64,000 nucleotides of DNA from Udeniomyces pyricola (Eukaryota; Basidiomycota; Tremellomycetes; Cystofilobasidiales; Mrakiaceae). The stretch lies in assembly GCA_039545295.1 (NCBI GenBank), contig BCIK01000014.1, positions 476,976 to 540,975 on the forward strand, read 5' to 3'. The notes under the pieces were generated by a model. That model did not search any database, had not been told where the DNA came from, and worked only from the letters and a program-made list of their open reading frames with translations. Below are positions 58,113-64,000 of the stretch, piece after piece (the stretch's first letter is position 1; the number at the start of each line of letters is the position of its first letter). Position numbers and translations under genes: made by a program.

Positions 58113-58835
58113 GCAACGCTTATATATAAAACAATATCGTTCATCTGTTTTTTTTTTTTACTCAGGGCATGTCAATCAATGCGTGATGCAGACCCCGGCT
58201 TCTTGGGTTTTTTTTTTCTTTCGTGCCTTTCGTGTGAATGCAGTATCAGATGATGACGATAACAACGACGTGAGTTGATTGGAAACAAAAACCATAGACA
58301 TACAACTTACGGGTGGGACTACACAAAACAAGTCAGAAAAGAAAAGAAAAGAAAATGAGGACACAACAGAAGAAGAAGAAGAAGAAAAAAGAAAAGAAAA
58401 ATTTAAGGGGAAAAGAAAAGAAAAGGTCAAGGAGAAAACCTAAAATGATGGATGATAGAGAAACAAAAGAGTACCTCCCCCCCTCCTCCCTCCCTCCCTC
58501 CCCGGTAGCTGGCCCCTTCTATAGGGTAGGGCGCAACGTCCCCAAGCTTATGCCAAAAAAGAAAAAGAAAAAAGTCGACTTCTCGGTAGACCTACGGCAA
58601 GCCACGCGGTACTGATAACTCTCCCAGACAAAGAAGCCATCAAGCGCAATAAGAAAGAAAGGAAAGGGAGGGGAGCCAGCCGAGGTGGAGGGGGAGCTAA
58701 GCAAAAAGAAAAAAAGAAAAAGAAAAAAAGAAAAAGAAAAAAAGAAATTACAACTGCACGTCGACCCTATCCCTATTTCCGGCCTCCCCCTTTTTTTAAA
58801 AAAAATCTTTCTCGCACCCAAAGAGGACGTCTCAT
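57559..58835. other. convergent intergenic region with simple repeats
   Basis: Between convergent 3' ends. It holds (GAA)n at 57580-57626, a C-run at about 57706-57723, an ATC/AGC compound microsatellite (58051-58115), and A/G-rich AAAAG-type repeats (58326-58440, 58700-58750). Apparent frames are composition artefacts. No RNA gene seen. Confidence 0.55.
58051..58115 (+). repeat. compound (ATC)n-(AGC)n microsatellite
   Basis: ATC/TTC triplets to about 58090 followed by about eight AGC triplets, outside any coding region. Seen directly. Confidence 0.95.
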
Positions 58836-61787
58836 TTACATCCTCTTGGTCGAGTAGGGCAAGGGGCGTTTCATACTCCCCCAGGGACTCAAAGGACCGA
58901 CCGGTTTGAACGCACGAAAGTGTTCAAGTTCGTGAAGACCGAATTTACGGGTCTTTCTCTGCTCGGGCAAGGTACAAATAAAATAAAAGAGAGAGAGAGA
59001 GAGAGAAAGAAACGGCACAGATGAAGGCACGGTGAGTGAAAGGCAGATAAAGGGGCCGGGCCGCGGGGATTTATGAAGAGAAGGGTTGGAAAGAGGGGGA
59101 AGGGAGGGAGAAGTGAACCACCAGGCAATAAGAAACTTACCTTGACAGGTGTAGAAGGGCCACCTGAACCTTGTGCAGCATCGGCTACTGATGCAGCGGG
59201 AGGTGGAGACGAAGACATTGGGCGGCTGCTAGATACACCTTTGAGCGTGATGCTATACTGGTTCTCTAGGGCAGAAATCGTCGATTGGTTGCTCAACCCT
59301 TGAGCGAGCGGGGGTGGAAAGGGCAAGACATCAGGAAGAGGCTGACGAGAACGAGATGTTGGGAAATCTCGGAGGAGAGACTGATTGGGGAGGGAAGGGG
59401 GGGGGGGATGAGGGGGAAGTCGATGGAGGTTTGAATTTTAGCCACGTCTTCTCGTTTTGCAGGAGGATTAGATGAGATGCCAATGAGAGGATGGGTGGAA
59501 GCCAAGAACTCACGTATCGGAAAGATCGCTCGACAGCAACCAAAGGCCGCTGAGCTGGCATGGGTGATAAAGGTTCTTCCCTCGCAATATAGTTGAAGTG
59601 CTTTGGGGGATTGGTGGTACGCTGTGCCGGTTGAGGAGAGCTCTCAGAAGGTGCAGCGACGGCGGCGGCAGCAGCGAGAGCGTAGATCGAGGGTGGTTTC
59701 ACAGGATCATGGCCGAACGCCGGTCGATCTGCCGACTGTGAAGTGAGACGAGGCAAAGGCAAGGGAGTCGGGATCGATGAACCTTTGACAACTGGCCGAC
59801 GAGAGAGGGGTGTCGCAGAGAGACCGGATTGGACGCGCTGAGCCGAAGTCTTAGGAGAAGGCAAGTCCGACAAGGGAAGAGGTTCAGGCGTCATTGCAGA
59901 TGCCTTGACCTTGGATAGACCGCGCGACGCGTTATCACGTGCAATGCTAGTGACGAGGCGTGGTGGTGGAGGTAGACCCGACGCTACGACCCCAGGGAAT
60001 CCGGCCCGCGGTGATGTCGAGCTCGGCCGTTTGATTGAGAGGGAACTGCGTGGTGCTCGATCTTGACCAAAAGCATACGTCTCCGAAAGAGGAGAGTCCA
60101 TCTTCATGCCGAGGATCAGACGGGATTCATCGGTAGCCGACGGGACGAAGGTGGTGTCGATTTTGGGGGACTCAGATCGGGGAGGTGCCTGTTCAGGGTC
60201 ATGTATTTCTCTGGCTCGGGGCGCCGTATTTTTGCTCGGGGCGGGGGGTGAAGATCGGGTCTCTACGGTATCCTTCAGGATAATGCCAGATAGGGGAGGT
60301 GCATGTTTAGGGTCCTGTATCTCTCTGGGCCGGAGCGCTGTAGTTTTGCTCGGGGCGGGGAGTGAAGATTGGATCTTCTCAGCAGCCGACAAGACGGAGC
60401 TGATCCCGTTGTCGGTAAACTCGAGTCGAGGAGGAGCAGCGGGCTTAGAAGCTTGGATCTTCCTGGCCCGAGGCGTTGTGAGTTTGCTTGGGGCAGGTGG
60501 TGGAGGTTGGGTCTTCTCCGCAGCCGACAAGACGAAAGTGGTCTCGTTTTTAGTAGATCCAGATCGAGGAGGGGCGGGCTTAGAAGCCCGGATTTCTTTA
60601 GGCTGAGGCGCTTGAGCTTTACTTGGAGGAGATGGAGGAGGAGGGGCTGCCCGGGTAGATGGACGAGATCTATCGGCAGCTCTCAACACAATGCGAGGAC
60701 CGGTCTCGTTAAGACCGGATCGAAGAGGAGCGGGTTCAGAGGCGAGTACCGTGTAGGGACGGGAAGCTGCTGATTTACGTGGGAGCGGTGATACAGGTTG
60801 CTTCTTTTCACTCGAGATCTTCGATTCGTCCTTGAGACCAATCCCAGCGGAAGGAGGGGGGACGCAAAGTGACAACGCTGGTGGGCTCTTGAGATCGGGT
60901 CGTGTGATGAGATCGTCGGAAGATGCCTGGTACATCAACCAAAGAGATCAGTTTAAGCTTCTGGAATAACGTAGCTACACAGTCAGTGGATGACTGACAG
61001 GTGTAGGCTGAGGCTTCTTCTACATCATGAAAAGGGAAAGGGTCGAGGTAAGTACGAGCTTGACCGGCTGCATCCAATGATGGTACGTGCAACTCGTGCG
61101 ACTTACGGCATGAATACTCTTCCAATGAGACGAGAGATTCAGAGTCTAACGTCAGGAGAGGACATGGACGAGATGGATGATATGAAGAGTATAGGATAAC
61201 GTAGTAGAGGTCAAGACGGAAACCAAGGAAAAAATGGCATCAGCCCTGACTCTGGAGGAGACGCTCGGCCCGAAGGCTGAGCGTGATGGCGAGCAAGGAC
61301 GCCAATGCCAAGAAGCACTCACCAACAGGGGACTGCTCGGAGAGTGGCACGACGTAACTGTAGAAAGGAGGTGCGGCGGAGGAGCTGGGAGATTGGAAGG
61401 GCGTACCGACAAAAGGCGGGGCACGGGAGGTCTTGATGGAGAGGGGAGGGGAGGGAGATGGGGAGCTGCGAGGTCGGAAGCCTACCCGAACGGTCCGGAT
61501 GAAGAGATGGGGGGGGGGGGGCATTAGTCGGCTGATCGTTCAGAGGATCGGATTCTGGTGACAGAGGACGGACTTACATGGTTTGGTGTAGTTTGGAGAA
61601 TGGGTGATTGCTCAAAGGACGAGCTGGGCTGGACCGTCGAAGGATTTACGGTGTTTGTGATGGGCCAAGAAAACGTGGGTAGCTCTGTATCGGCCAAGTG
61701 GAATGGGCTGTCGGTCTTGGAGGAAATGAGGGCGAGAGCACGTCGGGAAGACATGCCAGGGTGTGGTCGACGCAGACTGAGTGACAT
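58836..61787 (-). CDS. proline-rich protein with internal ~40-residue repeats
   Basis: I do not recognise the family. Eight minus-strand exons (61787-61578, 61465-61407, 61357-61323, 61145-61107, 61067-61024, 60926-59514, 59380-59141, 58958-58836) join in frame to 720 aa. The protein is rich in Pro, Ser, Ala, Arg and lacks membrane segments. About residues 190-340 contain four to five degenerate repeats of the pattern APSK-x-APRxREIxxxKxAPPRS-x-SAAEK. Downstream blocks include PSIYALAAAAAVAAP, HFNYIAREEPLSPMPAQRP, a helical NQSTISALENQYSITLKG and a conserved-looking end (GLHELEHFRAFKPVGPL, then SPWGSMKRPLPYSTKRM). Many basic and SP/TP sites suggest a phosphorylated scaffold. Small exons 2-5 are less certain. 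It shares a divergent promoter with the RAD51C-like gene. Confidence 0.62.
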
Positions 61788-62153
61788 GATGAGTGAGAGA
61801 TATGAGGGATGTGAGAGGATAGAGGGAAGAGTGGGTAGGGTGGGGAGGCGAGCAAGGACGAGGATAGATGATGAGTTCGGGCCGGAAGTCTGTCGGAGCT
61901 AATTAGTAGCTTGTCGAGAGAGCCATCGAGCAAGGCGCAGGGCGGCAACATGTGCCATACAGCATGTCATATGAGTGCCCAGGAAATTCGCATCAAATGT
62001 GAGCCCGGATCGCGTTCGTCACACCGCTTGTCATGCGTCACGTCGCCTCACGCGTCAGTCAACCATCACCATCACAGTCATCAACGCGTCAACCCGACAA
62101 GCTCGATCCACGATCCCTTCCAACAAACGACCAAGAGCGTAATCCATGAGCCC
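61788..62153. promoter_or_regulatory. divergent promoter with two MluI-type (ACGCGT) boxes
   Basis: 366 bases between divergent coding starts. ACGCGT occurs at 62050-62055 and 62084-62089, about 65-105 bases upstream of the RAD51C-like ATG at 62154. ACGCGT is the MCB element bound by MBF-type factors that switch on DNA synthesis and repair genes at G1/S in fungi; function here is inferred from sequence and position only. Confidence 0.55.
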
Positions 62154-64000
62154 ATGGACCAGCCCATAGCCTCCTTGGCCATCCCGTCAGCTTCTTCATC
62201 TCACTCTCCCTCCACCTCTACACACCTCATGTGCTCATCTATCTCAAATCTGCTTTCAAAACAGTTCCTCCATCCGAGCCAAGCTCTTCCGATGCGGTTA
62301 TACTACCACCCTTGACCTCGCTCACGCCACCGTCACTGATCTCGTTTCCGGTCCGTCTGTCCCCTCCTCGTCAAATCTTCATCTCATCATCACCACCACC
62401 TGTGCGCACTCAATTACAATCCCCCTCCGTGAACCATTCCAACTAACGCCCTCGTCCGGCTCCCTTCACAGAGGCCCAGCTTACCCAAGCCGAGGCAGAA
62501 GAAGTCCTCACCCGAGCCAAGGGACGCTACGTCCAACGTCAGTCCCAACACCATCATCATCAACATGCCGTCAAGTCTCATGGCGTACGCATCCAAAGCT
62601 CACTTTGCCCTTGTCTAAACGTTTCCATCGTACAATGCCATGTTTCCAGCACCTTCGTCGACGACAACAGCCGCGGTCCCTCCATCCCAACCTGCGCTCC
62701 CATTCTCTTCCCAACAAGTCCAGCACCAGACCGCGTCTCAGCTGCTCGCTCATACGTTTGAGCTCCCAACGTTCTCCTTTGGGTCCCACGCCATCGACGA
62801 TCTACTCGCCTCACCGACGACGGGTGTCCAGCCCGGTGAGATCGTAGAGGTCACAGGCCCCCCAGGGAGTGGCAAGACATGCGCGCTCCTCGGCCTTCTC
62901 ATCGACGCACGCCTCGGTGCTATCCAGACCGATCAAGAGTGCAACGTGCTTGTCGTCGATACCGAAGGAAGCCTGGGAAGGGAAATGCTCAAGGCAGCTG
63001 CGGAAGCCGTACCAAAGAGTCGGGGCTTGCAGAGTACGGATTTACCCTGGCTTTGATCTCGATTTACATTGTGAAACCATCCAGCTCATTCCATCACACC
63101 CCTCATTTGATGACAGTCACGTCTAAGCAGATCCTTTCTGGCATCCAGCATCTTCGATTACATACTCTCGTTCAGTTTGTGGCGTTTTTCACCAGCCTCG
63201 AAGGGTACCTCTCGGCTCACCCAGAGGTAGGCTATACCTTTTTGATCCTTATAAAAAGTCAATCCGGATTCCAACTCAACGAAAGGTTGATTCAATCTTT
63301 TCATCACAGATCAACCTCGTGGTCATCGATACGTTGTCGTACCACCTCCGCTCTCCCTCGATCCCTCCGGACAGCCAATCGAGGAACCGCATCCTCACGT
63401 TAATCAAACACACCCTTCAAAAGTGCTCCACCATACATCGCGTTGCCGTGCGTTTCACAGTTTCCTGTATCAGGGCTTCTTTTTCTTTCTTTTTCTCTTT
63501 CTTTGGAACTGCTCATCCTGACATAGCTCGGATCGCTTTGTCTACGTACCCGTTCTCTAAACGCTGCGTCTTCTCGTGGGGGATTTTTTATTTTTATTTA
63601 TTTTTTTGCTCTGCGCTAGTTCGTCGCCGCGGTCCAAGTGGCGACCAAGTTCCTCGATGCCGACGGCAACGCCACGAGTTTTGACAACAGCGCTAGCGCA
63701 AAACTCCATCCTCAACTCGGTATGTTGTGTGTGGGGGGTAGACAAAGGCCTTGGCTATTTCTTACCGACTGCTTTCTCTATTCGGGAGTTTTTGAGTATG
63801 CGACATGCGCAAATCCATACTCACGCATGAATTTTTTTCTCTTTCCCTTCTCTTTTTCTTTTTCTCTCTCCTCTCTTCCTCGTCTTGCGACGTTGTACTG
63901 GTGTAAAATTCGATAGGCGAGCTTTGGCAACCACCCAAGACGAAACGTCTGATCTTGTTTCGTGCAGGAACCTACTCTCAACCGCTTCGGTTCGTGAATC
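62154..64000 (+). CDS. RAD51C: RAD51C-like RecA-family recombination protein, 3' partial
   Basis: Exons 62154-62185, 62265-62350, 62472-62537, 62650-63033, 63117-63226, 63310-63447, 63620-63719, then 63917 onward, cut by the window end. The first exons give MDQPIASLAIPSSIRAKLF, then GYTTLDLAHATVTDLV and LTQAEAEEVLTRAKG, the helix-hairpin-helix-like N domain of Rad51 paralogues. Then come FGSHAIDDLLA, Walker A GPPGSGKT, a Walker-A-linked helix CALLGLLIDARL, VLVVDTEGS, ILSGIQHLRLHTLVQFVAFF, Walker B INLVVIDTLSYHLR and the later ELWQPPKTKRLILFRAG strand pair. The order and the Walker B sequence fit RAD51C better than RAD51/DMC1; RAD57 or XRCC3 remain possible. It acts in homologous-recombination repair in the nucleus. 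The intron ending at 63116 was placed to keep frame (GLQ-ITSKQ-ILSG). Confidence 0.78.

Noticed and set aside
1..64000. tRNA, rRNA, transposon or CRISPR features
   Set aside because: I saw no tRNA box pairs outside coding sequence, no rRNA-like stretch, no transposase or reverse transcriptase motifs, no long terminal or target-site repeats, and no spaced direct repeats.

Overview
This window is nuclear DNA of a fungus. Every long gene is broken by many short introns (about 50-300 bases, nearly all GT...AG), there are no operons, and the proteins belong to fungal or eukaryotic families. Intron density, moderately high GC, pyrimidine-rich leaders and the protein families suggest a basidiomycete, perhaps a Pucciniomycotina yeast; this is inference. 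I joined exons by hand. Each model given as complete is open and in frame over its whole length, except TAO3, whose last junctions I did not resolve.

Layout. 1-2.0 kb: 3' part of an ALKBH1-type dioxygenase gene (+). 3.3-6.2 kb: alpha-arrestin-like protein with a C-terminal PPSY motif (+). 7.4-9.6 kb: unknown coiled-coil protein (+). 11.0-13.8 kb: SYLF-domain (Ysc84/SH3YL1-type) protein without SH3 domain (+). 14.2-17.4 kb: IVY1-like lipid-binding protein (+). 19.0-23.5 kb: eIF4A-like DEAD-box protein whose catalytic motifs are lost (-). 24.7-25.9 kb: secreted, possibly beta-trefoil protein (-). 26.5-28.0 kb: FMP32/MCUR1-family mitochondrial protein (-), divergent from 28.6-31.5 kb NDUFAF7/MidA methyltransferase (+). 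32.2-42.0 kb: very large Furry/TAO3/Mor2 scaffold (-). 42.5-43.3 kb: FHIT-type HIT hydrolase (-), divergent from 43.6-48.6 kb HBS1 (+), which contains an alternative terminal exon encoding a SKI7-like protein. 49.1-50.9 kb: RRT8/EI24-like multi-pass membrane protein (-), divergent from 51.4-52.7 kb SND2/TMEM208 (+). 54.4-57.6 kb: polyglutamine-rich protein (+). 58.8-61.8 kb: proline-rich protein with internal repeats (-), divergent from 62.2 kb RAD51C-like recombinase (+), cut by the window end.

The genes do not form one pathway. Local themes are mRNA quality control (HBS1/SKI7), mitochondria (FMP32 and NDUFAF7 share a promoter region), ER/membrane (RRT8-like and SND2 share one), and DNA repair (RAD51C-like, with two MluI-box motifs upstream).

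Most unusual points: a complete but apparently catalytically dead eIF4A relative; an HBS1 locus laid out to make Hbs1 and Ski7 by alternative splicing; translation starts split by or isolated before an intron (HBS1 and SND2); and paired ACGCGT boxes upstream of the RAD51 paralogue.
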